DNA from: Spirochaetia bacterium
Lineage (GTDB): Bacteria > Oederibacteriota > PGYV01 > Palsa-1178
NCBI GenBank assembly: GCA_021372235.1
Contig: JAJFUW010000219.1
Span: forward strand, 1-32,170
Direction of reading: 5' to 3'
DNA: 32,170 bases
A program made the position numbers and the translations under genes. Positions 23,403 to 32,170 of the stretch are shown here, piece by piece. The notes under the pieces were generated by a model. The model was given only the letters and a program-made list of their open reading frames with translations. It ran no database searches and was not told where the DNA came from. The first letter of the stretch is position 1. The number at the start of each line of letters is the position of its first letter.

Positions 23403-23505
23403 ACCTTAACAGTACAAAAAATTTGAGTTCAAGGCGCATGAAGGGCTGTTTGGGCCCTTAAACCATGGCCCCCGGACCATTTATCAAGTGTATGGAAGTG
23501 AATAA

Positions 23506-25356
23506 TTGATATCACCGGACAAGATAGACGAGGTAAGGAACGCCAACGACATAGTGGAAGTGGCACAGGGTTACCTGCAGCTCAGGAAATCCGGTTCAAA
23601 TTTCAAGGCGTGCTGTCCTTTCCATCAGGAAAAAACGGCGTCGTTCATTGTCAGCCCCGAAAAACAGATTTACCATTGTTTCGGCTGCGGAGCCGGCGGG
23701 AACGTATTTACGTTTATACAGAAACTCGAGAACATAACCTTTGTCGAGTCGGTTAAAATGCTGGCCAGGCGCGCTGGTATCACAGTAGAAGAGGAACGCG
23801 GCGCGCCCCGGGACCGTTCTGAAAAGGACAAATTGCTGGCGGCCAACGACGAGGCAGTCAGGTTTTTCAGGGAACAGTTTGCCTCGAGCGAAAAGGCAAA
23901 AGCCTATGCGGCGTCCCGCGGGCTCGATCCCGTGACGCTGGAGGATTTCAAGATAGGTTATGCCCCTGATTCGTGGGACGGGCTGTGCAGCCATTTGAAG
24001 TCAAAAAATATCGCCGAAGAATTCATATTAAAATCTTCGCTCGGCGGCAGGAGGGAAGGCGCGTCCGGTATACACGACACTTTCCGCGACAGGCTCATGT
24101 TCCCGATATATAACATCTATAACGAGGTCATAGCGTTCGGCGGCAGGATGATGCCGCCGGATCGGCCTGATTCGCCGAAATACATCAACTCACGCGAGAC
24201 CGCGATATATGTCAAGGGCAGGAACCTGTACAACCTAAACAACGCGCGCCGTCATGCGGGCGGCACGATAGTGATAGTGGAAGGCTACATGGATTGCGTG
24301 ACCGTATACGCGGCCGGGATAAAAAACGTTGTGGCCAGCCTCGGTACCGCTTTAACTGCGGACCAGGCTAAAATGCTGAAGCGTTATTGCGAGAAGGTGG
24401 TTGTCATGTATGACATGGACGATGCAGGCAGGCAGGGTGCGGCACGGGCCGGGGACAACCTGTTTGCCGAAGGCCTTGATACTTACGTTGTATCTTTTGA
24501 CGGTGTAAAGGACCCTGACGAATTCATAGTAAAATTTGGCGTGGAAGAGTTGCGTAAAAAAATAGAAAATCCCGAATCTTACATAGATTACAGGATCAGC
24601 CTGCTTAAAAAACAGGGTGACATGACAAACCCATATTATAAGGAAAAGGTTTTGGAAGAGTTGTCCCGGGTCGTTAACAAGATAGAAAGCCCGGTTGTGC
24701 GTTCGGAGGCTTCCAAAAAGATAGCGGACAGGCTGTACCTGAGCAGGGAGCTGACTGCAAGATATTTCGGCGGCAAAGCCCCGGAGTCCGATGCGGTTGT
24801 TCAGGGAGAAGAACTGTACAACGCCGCGGCCCTGAAAGAAAAAGGCATAGGGCTGGCGGAAAAGATGATACTTTCAATAGCACTCAATTGCCTGGGCACG
24901 GATGACCGGAACGTCCTGTTAAAGCACATAGCAGAACGCATGGAAAATCTCGGGCTAAAGTATGGGGATTTCCGCAACCCCGCGTTTGCGTCGATTATGG
25001 ATAAGATTAACGGATATTTTAAAGCCGGAGAGAAAGACATACTGAAAAAAATCGAAATGGATTATATGGAAAACGAGGAGATAAGCGGCATTATTTCCGG
25101 AATACTCGCGGAAAATTCCGTTCAGAGCAGAGAAGCCGGCGCGGGTACGGAGTCAAAGAAATCAGGGCTCTCCAACAAAATGCAGATTATAGGCGATTGT
25201 TTTTCCAGAATACAGAAAGAAAAGTCGGCTTATTCAATTGAACTTTTGAACTCGTCGATAAGCGAGGCCGAAGCGGCGGGCGATACCGAAAAATTGAACA
25301 TACTGCTCAAGGAAAAGACGGAAATGCAGATAAAATTAAAGACAGGCGGTGATTGA
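23506..25356 (+). CDS. dnaG: DNA primase
   Basis: DnaG makes RNA primers at the replication fork. The N-terminal zinc domain has Cys37, His40, Cys58 and Cys61 (CCPFHQEK ... HCFGCGAGG). The core begins '[20 protein letters not shown]' and includes '[13 protein letters not shown]' and '[20 protein letters not shown]'. The TOPRIM part has '[19 protein letters not shown]' near 253-272 with the catalytic Glu, and '[14 protein letters not shown]' near 300 with the metal-binding Asp residues. A C-terminal helicase-binding region, weakly conserved, follows from ~450. 616 residues is normal. The start is TTG 23506 with GGAAG 7 nt upstream. rpoD follows at once, as in the classical macromolecular-synthesis operon. 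Confidence 0.95.
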   Translation: MISPDKIDEVRNANDIVEVAQGYLQLRKSGSNFKACCPFHQEKTASFIVSPEKQIYHCFGCGAGGNVFTFIQKLENITFVESVKMLARRAGITVEEERGAPRDRSEKDKLLAANDEAVRFFREQFASSEKAKAYAASRGLDPVTLEDFKIGYAPDSWDGLCSHLKSKNIAEEFILKSSLGGRREGASGIHDTFRDRLMFPIYNIYNEVIAFGGRMMPPDRPDSPKYINSRETAIYVKGRNLYNLNNARRHAGGTIVIVEGYMDCVTVYAAGIKNVVASLGTALTADQAKMLKRYCEKVVVMYDMDDAGRQGAARAGDNLFAEGLDTYVVSFDGVKDPDEFIVKFGVEELRKKIENPESYIDYRISLLKKQGDMTNPYYKEKVLEELSRVVNKIESPVVRSEASKKIADRLYLSRELTARYFGGKAPESDAVVQGEELYNAAALKEKGIGLAEKMILSIALNCLGTDDRNVLLKHIAERMENLGLKYGDFRNPAFASIMDKINGYFKAGEKDILKKIEMDYMENEEISGIISGILAENSVQSREAGAGTESKKSGLSNKMQIIGDCFSRIQKEKSAYSIELLNSSISEAEAAGDTEKLNILLKEKTEMQIKLKTGGD

Positions 25357-25357
25357 T

Positions 25358-27088
25358 TTGAGCAAGAACCTGAAAGAATTACCCGAGGTACAGGAACTTA
25401 TAAAAAAAGGCAAAGAAAAGGGCTTTCTGACCTACGAAGAACTGAACGATTCCCTGCCGCATGATTTTACATCCGTAGAGGATATCGATGATATGCTCAA
25501 CATTATGGATGAAATGGACATAGAGATCAGGGAAGAGGGAAAGATAGACAAGATTCTTTCCGGCAAGCAGACCGAGAAGGCGGAAGAGGTGGATTTTCTC
25601 GATGCCGAGGGTTTCTCCTCCGACCCCGTGCAAATGTACCTGCACGAGATGGGCAAGGTTCCCCTGCTGGAGCACCGCGAGGATGAGGTCCGCATAGCAA
25701 AAAAAATCGAGACTGCGGAAATAAACATGAAAAACGCGATATTTGACACCAAACTCGGGTTTGACGAACTGGAAAAACTGAACGAGGACCTGAAAAACGG
25801 CAATGTACGCCTGATTGACATCATAAAAACAAAGCTTGAAGGCGACATACCGCCGTCAGTGGAGGAGAGGCTCAAGGAGCGTTTTGATAAATACATCCGC
25901 AACGCCGAAAAGGCGCAGAAAGAGGTGGACAAGTACAGGGCCCGTATCGAGAAAAAGAACCTGAAGCCGGGGCAGAGGGAAAAACTGCTGCGCCTGATAG
26001 AAAAATATAAAAAGAAAAAACGCGACTATCTGCACATGTTGAAACTGAACAACGACCAGATAAACCTGGTGGCAAAAAAGATAATAAACATGGTTGGCAA
26101 GGTAACCAAGGATGAAAAGGAACTTATTGAGATAGAGAAGCGCTTCAACAGAAAGGTCAAGGACATCAGGAACCTGCAGAAGAACCGCAAGGAACTGAAA
26201 GCCGCGCTCAAAAAACGCAGGATAAGCGACAGGGAGTACAAGGAACTTATAAAAAAGATGGACGAGATAATGGACCTAATCCACAAGGAAGAGTCCGAGA
26301 TAGGGATGAAATACGAGGACTTAAAAGGGCTGGCGTACACCATCAGGAAGAATATGTTCGAGGCGCGCAAGACGCGCAAGGAACTTGTGGTGGCTAACCT
26401 GCGCCTCGTCGTATCAATAGCGAAAAAATATATCAACAAAGGGCTCTCGTTTTTGGACCTGATACAGGAGGGCAACATCGGCCTTATGAGGGCGGTGGAG
26501 AGGTTTGAATACAAGCGCGGTTACAAGTTCTCGACCTACGCGACATGGTGGATCAGGCAGGCAATCACGCGCGCCATAGCGGACCAGGCGAGGACCATCA
26601 GGATACCAGTCCACATGATAGAAACCATCAACAAATTGAATAAAGTGGCCCGCCAGTTCGTCCAGCAGTACGGCCGCGAGCCCAAACCAGAGGAGATGGC
26701 TAAAAAAATGGCCATGTCCGCGGATAAGGTCCGTTCCGTCCTGAAAATATCCCAGCACCCCATATCGCTGGAAACGCCTATCGGCGAGGAAAAAGATTCG
26801 CACCTGGGAGATTTTATAGAGGACAAGGACGCGGTATCACCGGCATCCGCTGCCGTCAACGTGCTTTTAAAGGAACAGATAGAAAAGGTCCTGCACACGT
26901 TAAAGGACAGGGAAGCGGAGGTTCTGCGCCTGCGTTTTGGCATAGGCGACGGCGTGCCGCACACCCTCGAAGAGGTTGGCAAGATATTCAAGGTCACCCG
27001 CGAGCGTGTGAGGCAGATAGAGGCAAAGGCGCTGCGTAAACTCCGCCACCCCGCACGCGCTAAAAATTTAAAAGGGTTTATGGACTGA
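25358..27088 (+). CDS. rpoD: RNA polymerase primary sigma factor (sigma70)
   Basis: The housekeeping sigma factor. Region 1.1 begins '[20 protein letters not shown]', region 1.2 is '[20 protein letters not shown]' near 89-120, then a long, highly charged, coiled-coil-like non-conserved segment to ~340. Region 2 is '[20 protein letters not shown]' to '[20 protein letters not shown]' (~346-410), region 3 follows, and region 4 with its helix-turn-helix is '[20 protein letters not shown]' (~530-560). TTG 25358 is used because AGGCGG lies 8 nt upstream and it starts 1 nt after dnaG ends; GTG 25349, three codons earlier, is the alternative. The TTGACA/TATAAT-like promoters found in this window fit its region 2.4 and 4.2 motifs. 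Confidence 0.96.
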   Translation: MSKNLKELPEVQELIKKGKEKGFLTYEELNDSLPHDFTSVEDIDDMLNIMDEMDIEIREEGKIDKILSGKQTEKAEEVDFLDAEGFSSDPVQMYLHEMGKVPLLEHREDEVRIAKKIETAEINMKNAIFDTKLGFDELEKLNEDLKNGNVRLIDIIKTKLEGDIPPSVEERLKERFDKYIRNAEKAQKEVDKYRARIEKKNLKPGQREKLLRLIEKYKKKKRDYLHMLKLNNDQINLVAKKIINMVGKVTKDEKELIEIEKRFNRKVKDIRNLQKNRKELKAALKKRRISDREYKELIKKMDEIMDLIHKEESEIGMKYEDLKGLAYTIRKNMFEARKTRKELVVANLRLVVSIAKKYINKGLSFLDLIQEGNIGLMRAVERFEYKRGYKFSTYATWWIRQAITRAIADQARTIRIPVHMIETINKLNKVARQFVQQYGREPKPEEMAKKMAMSADKVRSVLKISQHPISLETPIGEEKDSHLGDFIEDKDAVSPASAAVNVLLKEQIEKVLHTLKDREAEVLRLRFGIGDGVPHTLEEVGKIFKVTRERVRQIEAKALRKLRHPARAKNLKGFMD

Positions 27089-27097
27089 TGTTTCTAA

Positions 27098-27148
27098 AAC
27101 AATTAATAATGAATAATGAAAAAAAATGCGTTTTGATTATTAATTGTT
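27098..27148. repeat. AT-rich inverted repeat after rpoD
   Basis: AACAATTAATAAT at 27098-27110 and its exact complement ATTATTAATTGTT at 27136-27148 form a 13-bp inverted repeat with a 25-nt loop. It separates rpoD from the glycosyltransferase group. It lacks the GC stem and clear T-tract of an intrinsic terminator, so a termination role is uncertain. Confidence 0.45.
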
Positions 27149-27176
27149 AATTGACAGGGCCGGGGGGTTAGAGGTA

Positions 27177-28229
27177 ATGAGGATAGCGGTTATAAAAACG
27201 GACGGAATCGGGGACGCGGTACTTGCGTCCCCGTTTTTTTTAGGGCTGCGTAAAAAATATAAAGACGCGCGCATAACAGCCTTTTTAAGCCCTGCCGGCA
27301 GCCAGGTGCTCGACGGCCTGAACTGTTTTGACGAGGTCAGGGTGTTCGATGCGCTCTGGCTTAAATACGAAAAAAAATCTTTCATCACAAGATGGTTTTC
27401 CGCGCTGAAACTCCTCGTGGAAATAAACAGGGGCCGTTACGACATGGTCATAGGAATGCGCTGGCAGGATCGGCTGACGAGCCTCATCATGTCGCTGTGT
27501 AATGCACCGCAAAAATACGGTTACAATACCGGCAGCATGGGATATGGCATAAACAATATAGCGCCACATCCGCCGATGTCGGCGCATGTGACACGCAAGA
27601 ACATGCTCCTGCTGGAAAAAATAACAGGGGAAAAATATCCGCCAAAACCGTTTTTAAAGACGGACCAAATGTCCGAAGACAACGTCAGCGCACTCCTGAA
27701 AAAAGGCAATATTGGTAAATATATAGTCCTGCATCCTGTATCGGGCCACTCCTCAAAGGACTGGGACATAAAAAAGTACGACGATCTGGCCATGTACCTC
27801 TCCAGGGGGATAAAAGTCATAATAACAGGTGCGAAGAACGATAAGGGTATAGATACCTTAAGGGGCAGGCATGTTGTAAACCTGGCAGGCATGCTGAATG
27901 TCCGCGAGACAAAGGCACTTATAAAACATGCGGCGCTTGTCATAGGCAATGACTCGGCCGCGGTGCACATAGCGTCGGCTTTTGGTGTTAAATCACTGAC
28001 CATATTTTCAGGTTCGGCCCGTTACCAGGAGTGGGGTGCATACGGAGACAGGTCATATATCATAGACAGGCATGTCAAATGCAGCCCGTGCGGCCTGGCA
28101 GTATGCAACCGTAAGGATATTTATAAGGAATGCCTGGAGGTGCCGGTGGATTTTGTGGCGCGCACGGCTCTGCAGATACTGGAAGGGAAGCAGAAACAAA
28201 GGCTGATAAGTTTTAAACCAAAAGACTGA
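27177..28229 (+). CDS. Glycosyltransferase family 9 (heptosyltransferase-like)
   Basis: A 350-residue GT9/ADP-heptose:LPS heptosyltransferase-like enzyme of GT-B fold, expected to add a sugar to an LPS-type core at the inner membrane. 'MRIAVIKTDGIGDAVLASPF' is the N-terminal acceptor-side motif with the catalytic Asp region. 'YIVLHPVSGHSSKDWDIKKY' and 'VIGNDSAAVHIASAFGVKSL' are the nucleotide-sugar motifs. 'HVKCSPCGLAVCNRKDIYKE' is the Cys-rich loop seen near the end of many GT9 proteins. The frame opens 11 codons earlier, but ATG 27177 with GAGGT just upstream gives the family N-terminus. It begins a polysaccharide gene group and suggests an LPS-bearing outer membrane; donor and acceptor are unknown. 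Confidence 0.88.
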   Translation: MRIAVIKTDGIGDAVLASPFFLGLRKKYKDARITAFLSPAGSQVLDGLNCFDEVRVFDALWLKYEKKSFITRWFSALKLLVEINRGRYDMVIGMRWQDRLTSLIMSLCNAPQKYGYNTGSMGYGINNIAPHPPMSAHVTRKNMLLLEKITGEKYPPKPFLKTDQMSEDNVSALLKKGNIGKYIVLHPVSGHSSKDWDIKKYDDLAMYLSRGIKVIITGAKNDKGIDTLRGRHVVNLAGMLNVRETKALIKHAALVIGNDSAAVHIASAFGVKSLTIFSGSARYQEWGAYGDRSYIIDRHVKCSPCGLAVCNRKDIYKECLEVPVDFVARTALQILEGKQKQRLISFKPKD

Positions 28230-28310
28230 TTGTTTCAGGTTCCATGTTTCGGGCCGCAAAAGGAAATACGGTTTTGTTTTTGGTTATTGTAAAAAGGTTC
28301 TATATTGTAG

Positions 28311-28333
28311 GGACAGCGTCTCCCGCGCTGTCC
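28311..28333. repeat. GC-rich palindrome (GGACAGCG type)
   Basis: GGACAGCG (28311-28318) and CGCTGTCC (28326-28333) form an 8-bp stem around a 7-nt loop. No T-tract follows, so it looks REP-like instead of a terminator. It lies in the 495-bp gap between the GT9 and methyltransferase genes, the rest of which is filled by the repeats listed next. Confidence 0.55.
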
Positions 28334-28342
28334 GGGGGGGGT

Positions 28343-28509
28343 TTTGCGGCTTGTTAAGCAGAAGTGTTGTAAAACCGTCGTTGTAGCCGCGACCTTCATG
28401 GTCGCGGAAGTTAGGGGACCGCAACGCGACCGCAGGGGTCGCGGCTACAAGGTCGGTTTGTTGATTAGAGGTGTTATAAAACCGCCGTGGTTTTGCGGCT
28501 TGTTGAACA
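28343..28509 (+). repeat. Long direct repeat, copy A (31-bp units plus double hairpin)
   Basis: This ~167-bp block recurs at 29516-29682; positions 28364-28498 are identical over 135 bp and the edges differ at a few bases. It contains 31-bp units at 28347-28377 and 28454-28484, and between them a palindromic core. In the core TTGTAGCCGCGACC (28381-28394) pairs with GGTCGCGGCTACAA (28437-28450), or two smaller hairpins form: CCGCGACC-TTCAT-GGTCGCGG (28387-28407) and CGCGACC-GCAGG-GGTCGCG (28425-28443). Confidence 0.9.
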
Positions 28510-28567
28510 AAAGTGTTGTAAAATCGTTGGGGAGTGCGGTTTGTTGAACAGAGGTGTTGTAAAACCG
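28496..28567 (+). repeat. Two further 31-bp repeat units
   Basis: Units at 28496-28526 and 28537-28567, 10 bp apart, share the consensus that starts CGGTTTGTTGAACAGAGGTG and ends TTGTAAAACCG. The ends CGGTTT and AAACCG are inverted repeats. All copies in the window have the same orientation. Confidence 0.8.
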
Positions 28568-28576
28568 TTGTTGTAG

Positions 28577-28597
28577 CCGCGACCTTCATGGTCGCGG
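28577..28597. repeat. Solo hairpin of the REP-like family
   Basis: CCGCGACC-TTCAT-GGTCGCGG, the same as hairpin 1 of the long repeat, preceded by the same TTGTTGTAG lead-in. The second hairpin is missing here. From 28606 to 28725 only AT-rich DNA before the methyltransferase is seen. Confidence 0.8.
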
Positions 28598-28725
28598 AAG
28601 TTTGGGCCGAGTGCGGTTCTAAAGCGTGAACAACAGGGAAAGAACAGTACAAATTTCGTTTTTTTTGTTAAAATAATAGCCGGATATGGTTTGTAAAACG
28701 ATTACTGAATAAAAAGAGGCTGTCT

Positions 28726-29487
28726 TTGGACGAAAAAAAGATAAAACAGTGGGAAGAGACACAGACGCAGTGGGATGACACGGACTTCCTGTCAAAGGAA
28801 GCCACCGCCCTTATGAAGCGTAAGTGGCGCAGGATAGAAAAGTACGTCCTGTCCGTGCTGGCCCGCGAAGTCGCTTCAAAGAACGAGTTTTTGTCCATGC
28901 TCGATATCGGTTCGGGCCGTGGCGAGTTCTACAGGCTATGCGAGGACATGGTAAAAAAATACACGGGCATAGAACCATCCGAAAAAATGCTGCCGAACGA
29001 TATTATAGAGGAGTCATTTGAATTAAAACGGGGCAAAGGAGAGGAATTATCGGACTATTGCTGTTACGATGCGTGCCTTTTAAAAGAGGTCCTGGACCAT
29101 ACCTATGACCCGCAGGGCGTCATAAACAACGCCTATAAAGCCCTCAAACCCGGCGGTATAATCATTATTACCCTTACAAATAAGGACGCGTTTTATAAAC
29201 TGATGTTCAAAAAGTGGGCGAAACAGATAGAAGTTTCTCACAGGGACCACCTGTATAATTTCAACCCGGCGGAGATAAAAAATATGCTTTTGAAGTCAGG
29301 TTTCAAGGTGGAAAAAACGGTTTCCTATAATTACATGAAGTTTCCGCGTAAAATGGAAAATTTTTTGGGTTCGCTCCCTGAACCGGTAATTTACGCGCTC
29401 ATGAATATTTACGACGCGGTCATGAGGCTGTTCTTTCCGGACAAAGGCAGCGGGTTCATGGCGGTAGGGCGCAGGGGAGACAAGTAA
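28726..29487 (+). CDS. SAM-dependent class I methyltransferase
   Basis: A 253-residue methyltransferase. SAM-binding motif I is 'MLDIGSGRGEFYRL' near residues 58-71, the acidic motif II follows as 'YTGIEPSEKMLP', and 'EVLDHTYDPQGVINNAYKAL' with 'KPGGIIIITLTN' are the later motifs of the Methyltransf_11 type. The C-terminal part 'RDHLYNFNPAEIKNMLLKSG' is common in methyltransferases of polysaccharide clusters. The start is TTG 28726 with AGAGG 6 nt upstream. It is flanked by the two long direct repeats and sits between glycosyltransferases, which suggests a sugar or lipid-linked substrate, but the substrate is not identifiable. Confidence 0.85.
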   Translation: MDEKKIKQWEETQTQWDDTDFLSKEATALMKRKWRRIEKYVLSVLAREVASKNEFLSMLDIGSGRGEFYRLCEDMVKKYTGIEPSEKMLPNDIIEESFELKRGKGEELSDYCCYDACLLKEVLDHTYDPQGVINNAYKALKPGGIIIITLTNKDAFYKLMFKKWAKQIEVSHRDHLYNFNPAEIKNMLLKSGFKVEKTVSYNYMKFPRKMENFLGSLPEPVIYALMNIYDAVMRLFFPDKGSGFMAVGRRGDK

Positions 29488-29515
29488 CGGGCACAATCGG
29501 TAGAACCGTTGGGGG

Positions 29516-29682
29516 TTTGCGGCTTGTTGAACAGAGGTGTTGTAAAACCGTCGTTGTAGCCGCGACCTTCATGGTCGCGGAAGTTAGGGGACCGCAACGC
29601 GACCGCAGGGGTCGCGGCTACAAGGTCGGTTTGTTGATTAGAGGTGTTATAAAACCGCCGTGGTTTTGCGGTTTGTTGAACA
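29516..29682 (+). repeat. Long direct repeat, copy B
   Basis: The second copy of the block at 28343, shifted by 1173 bp. It includes 31-bp units at 29520-29550 and 29627-29657 and a truncated unit at 29669-29684, with the double hairpin between the first two. It fills nearly the whole gap between the methyltransferase and the GT4 gene, ending about 20 bp before the GT4 start. Confidence 0.9.
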
Positions 29683-29704
29683 GAAATAAAAATTTGGAGT
29701 TTTG

Positions 29705-30862
29705 ATGCGCATAGGAATTGACGGCCGTATCATTTTCAAGCGCGGCGTGGGCCGCTACATAGAGAACCTCGTGAAAAACCTCATCGAAATAGACAGGGAG
29801 AATAAATATTTCATTTACCTCGATTCCCGCTCCACTCTGAATGATTATATTGAGGCAAAAAACTGTATGTTCCGCAGGCTTCCCGCCGCAAACGCGCTTT
29901 TTTACGAACAGTGGCTCCTGCCTGACGCAGCAAAAAATGACAGAGTCGACGTCCTGCACGGGACGGACAATACTCTGCCATATATTAAACGTTCCTATAA
30001 CGGCAAAAAAGTGGTGACGATTCATGACACAATGTTCGTAAGGCCGTTAAAAACTGCGATAGCCAAACCCACGTTAAAGCAGGCGGCCGTGGATGCTTAT
30101 AACAAGTTTTCCATACCGCTATCGGGGAAAATAGCGGACCACGTGATAACGGTTTCCGAATACTCAAAAAGCGACATAGTCAAGCACGTCGGCATAAAGC
30201 CGGAAAAGATATCGGTCATATACGAGGCTGCCGGTAAAAAATACAGGGTTATAAATAACGAGAAAAAACTGCAGGAACTCAGGGAAAAATATGCGATAAC
30301 AAAACCTTTCATACTGCTCTCCGCAGCGTCCGACACGCGCAAAAACGTCATACGGGCCATCGAGGCCTTTAACATATTCAACAACATGACGGAGTTCAAA
30401 TACAGGCTGGTCATCACTTCAATAGGCAAAAAGGAACTGGACACCACGCATGTCATGGACAAAATAAAGGAACTAAACCTGGAAAAATACGTTATAATAA
30501 CCGAATACGTGGGCGAGGAAGAGATGGTCCAGCTCTACAACGCCGCTTTTTTCTTCCTGTTCCCGTCCATGTGGGAAGGGTTCGGCCTGCAGGTGCTTGA
30601 GGCTTTTGCCTGCGGCCTGCCGGTGGTAACGTCGAACAACACTTCACTGTCGGAAATATCGGGGGACGCGGCGCAGTTTATAGATCCGTTCTCTGTGGAG
30701 GACATGGTTCATGGCATGATAGAGGTAGAAAAGAGCGAGGCAAAAAGGCAGTCGCTGAAGGAAAAGGGTTTCATACAGGCAGGAAAATTCTCGTGGAAAC
30801 AAACCGCACAGGAGACGCTGAAAATATATGAAAAAGTTGCAGCTGCCGGGAATAAACAATAA
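29705..30862 (+). CDS. Glycosyltransferase family 4
   Basis: A 385-residue GT-B glycosyltransferase of the GT4 (RfaB/PimB-like) family. The N-terminus 'MRIGIDGRIIFKRGVGRYIE' is typical, with 'VVTIHDTMFV' in the acceptor domain. The donor domain has 'VITVSEYSKSDIVKHVGIKP', 'FPSMWEGFGLQVLEAFACGL' with the E-x7-E-type motif, and 'NNTSLSEISGDAAQFIDPFS'. ATG 29705 has GGAG 5 nt upstream and is preferred over the adjacent TTG 29702. It is cytoplasmic or membrane-associated and expected to extend a surface polysaccharide. The next gene overlaps its 3' end by 35 nt. Confidence 0.92.
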   Translation: MRIGIDGRIIFKRGVGRYIENLVKNLIEIDRENKYFIYLDSRSTLNDYIEAKNCMFRRLPAANALFYEQWLLPDAAKNDRVDVLHGTDNTLPYIKRSYNGKKVVTIHDTMFVRPLKTAIAKPTLKQAAVDAYNKFSIPLSGKIADHVITVSEYSKSDIVKHVGIKPEKISVIYEAAGKKYRVINNEKKLQELREKYAITKPFILLSAASDTRKNVIRAIEAFNIFNNMTEFKYRLVITSIGKKELDTTHVMDKIKELNLEKYVIITEYVGEEEMVQLYNAAFFFLFPSMWEGFGLQVLEAFACGLPVVTSNNTSLSEISGDAAQFIDPFSVEDMVHGMIEVEKSEAKRQSLKEKGFIQAGKFSWKQTAQETLKIYEKVAAAGNKQ

Positions 30863-32170
30863 ATCGGAAGTCCTGCTCACAATAATAGTGCTGACAGGGG
30901 TTTTTTTAAGGCTTTTCAGGCTGGGACACCAGTCGATGTGGATAGACGAGTTCATCACCGCGGGGTTTGCCGCGGGGCCAAACCTGCTCCACGTCTTTTT
31001 TGATTCGCTGGCCAATAATCCGCACCCGCCGCTTTTTTTTATGCTGGAACATATTATGGCGGCTGTCTTTGGGGTCTCTGAGTGGAGCATGAGGCTGCTG
31101 CCGGCCGTTTTCGGGATAGCAAATATTTTCATAATACAAAAAATGACCAGGACATTCTATTCCGAAAAGGTCTCCCTGCTGGCAACATTCATGTTCGCGC
31201 TGAACCCGTACGAGATATATTACTCGCAGGAAGCGCGCATGTACTCGCTATTCCTCATGACATCCCTCATGATACTCTACTATTTTATGCTCTCAATTAA
31301 ATATAACAATTTTGTCATGGGGCCTTTTACTTTATGGTCCATCATAGGGCTGTACGTCCACAACTATACTGTTCTGCTGCTTTTGATACTGAACATCATA
31401 CTGTTTTTCAGGCTCCGCAGGGAGCTCAGGATACCGTTATGGATAACATCAATGCTCTATATTTTCATAGCGTGGCTGCCGTTGTCGGTTTTTTTCCTGA
31501 AGGGTATGGCGGGCAGCGGCTATTCGCACAGAGGCGCAATATTTACGGCTCCTTTCCTTTCGCTGAAAAACTATATTTTTGGGCTGACAATAGGCCTGGA
31601 TGTTTTCACCATAACGGGGCTGGTAGCCGCGTGTTTGTTTTTCCTGATAGGTATGTCCACCGTGCGCGTCATGAAAGAAAAAAAGATAACGGATATCCTT
31701 TCATGGACGGCACTTTTGATGGTGGCCATACCATGGATAGAATCCATGATAAAAAAACCGGTATATTCCGACAGAACGCTGATAGTGGCCGGAGCGCTGG
31801 CTGTTATAATAATAGCAATAGGAGCCTCCCACCTCTCCAGACAGGGACTCGCGCTGTTTGTAACTGTCATTACGGTTTTTTATGCGGTCTCACTAAAAAA
31901 CTATTATTTTGAACCGCAGTGGCAAAAGACAGCTTACCGGCCGCAGTTTGAATCAATCTCCTCCGGCTGGCAGGAGGGGGATGCAATATTTCACACGAAC
32001 GTCAATTCCTACGCCTCGTATGAATTTTACAATAAATTAAAGATGAAAAAGGGTTTTGAAAACAGGTTTTTAAACGAAATACCGGAATATACCGGCAATA
32101 AAAAGATAAGGGAACTGTGGAGGGGATTCCGGGATGTACTGAAGAACAGCCTGAAAGTGGATATTTATTC
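30828..32170 (+). CDS. GT39-type (PMT/ArnT-like) membrane glycosyltransferase, truncated by the window end
   Basis: An open frame of 447 codons with no stop before the window edge. ATG 30828 lies inside the end of the GT4 gene with GGAG 13 nt upstream. After a short N-terminus there is a membrane segment (VLLTIIVLTGVFLRLF), then the loop-1 motif 'MWIDE' with Asp40 and Glu41, matching the catalytic acidic pair of GT-C enzymes of the GT39/PMT/ArnT type. 'NNPHPPLFF' (66-69 HPPL) and 'YYSQEARMYSLF' are further signatures, followed by about ten membrane helices and the start of a soluble C-terminal domain from ~365. Such enzymes use polyprenyl-phosphate sugars on the outer face of the inner membrane. 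The acceptor is unknown. Confidence 0.88.
   Translation, partial: MKKLQLPGINNKSEVLLTIIVLTGVFLRLFRLGHQSMWIDEFITAGFAAGPNLLHVFFDSLANNPHPPLFFMLEHIMAAVFGVSEWSMRLLPAVFGIANIFIIQKMTRTFYSEKVSLLATFMFALNPYEIYYSQEARMYSLFLMTSLMILYYFMLSIKYNNFVMGPFTLWSIIGLYVHNYTVLLLLILNIILFFRLRRELRIPLWITSMLYIFIAWLPLSVFFLKGMAGSGYSHRGAIFTAPFLSLKNYIFGLTIGLDVFTITGLVAACLFFLIGMSTVRVMKEKKITDILSWTALLMVAIPWIESMIKKPVYSDRTLIVAGALAVIIIAIGASHLSRQGLALFVTVITVFYAVSLKNYYFEPQWQKTAYRPQFESISSGWQEGDAIFHTNVNSYASYEFYNKLKMKKGFENRFLNEIPEYTGNKKIRELWRGFRDVLKNSLKVDIY

Noticed and set aside
27098-27148. Intrinsic terminator after rpoD
   Set aside because: The stem is almost entirely A/T with a 25-nt loop and no clean T-tract follows, so it is listed only as an inverted repeat.
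28347-28567. CRISPR-like look of the 31-bp repeated units
   Set aside because: Gaps between units vary (10, 11, 76 bp) and carry recurring, not unique, sequence. Units diverge, and no cas gene is present.
28284-28652. 122-codon minus-strand open frame in the repeat region, with similar frames at 28344 and 29517
   Set aside because: The translations are the direct repeat and hairpin read as protein; the same peptide recurs because the DNA repeats.

Overview
The window reads as chromosomal DNA of an uncultured Gram-negative-type (diderm) bacterium. Outer-membrane-type lipoproteins, OmpA-like and TolB-like proteins, a heptosyltransferase-family enzyme and a GT39-type membrane transferase suggest a diderm envelope. 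The mix of core genes, orphan TPR proteins, PT-rich lipoproteins and REP-like palindromes fits a candidate-phylum lineage better than a well-studied group, but I cannot place it from sequence alone. No tRNA, rRNA, CRISPR array, prophage or insertion sequence was seen.

Layout. Positions 1-5140 are on the minus strand: purC, a TolB-like propeller fused to an OmpA/MotB domain, a second TolB-like propeller, and queA. From a divergent promoter region at about 5215-5248 everything runs on the plus strand. rsmG is followed by two palindromic parS-type sites and recF, a combination typical of the replication-origin neighbourhood although no dnaA, dnaN or gyrB is present. A decayed HD-GYP gene then precedes a membrane class III adenylate cyclase, a TPR protein, a small Cys/His protein and a zinc-finger anti-sigma-like membrane protein. 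Next is a tandemly duplicated two-gene module (TPR/DUF5683-like protein plus 'NPTDP' beta-propeller lipoprotein, twice), followed by rsmE, a PmbA/TldE homologue and aroE.

The SOS block is lexA, a four-helix-bundle protein and recA, with a strong promoter and overlapping palindromic operator before lexA and a clear terminator after recA. After it comes an expanded macromolecular-synthesis operon: a promoter, a compact structured leader RNA, rpsU, yqeY, a 3-methyladenine glycosylase gene lacking any canonical start codon, a NIF3-family gene, an unidentified pseudogene, dnaG and rpoD. S21 (translation), DnaG (replication) and RpoD (transcription) are the classical core; the DNA-repair and NIF3 genes are additions.

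The last 5 kb is an envelope-polysaccharide group: a GT9 heptosyltransferase-like enzyme, a SAM methyltransferase, a GT4 glycosyltransferase and a truncated GT39-type membrane transferase. The methyltransferase is flanked by two nearly identical ~167-bp direct repeats built from a 31-bp unit and a GC-rich double hairpin.

The most interesting signals are the structured rpsU leader RNA with its possible 7-codon leader peptide, three promoters whose -10 box lies exactly 6 nt before an ATG (possible leaderless transcription), a LexA with a UmuD-like Cys-Gly cleavage site, the duplicated TPR/lipoprotein module, the twin parS sites, and the mosaic repeat family.
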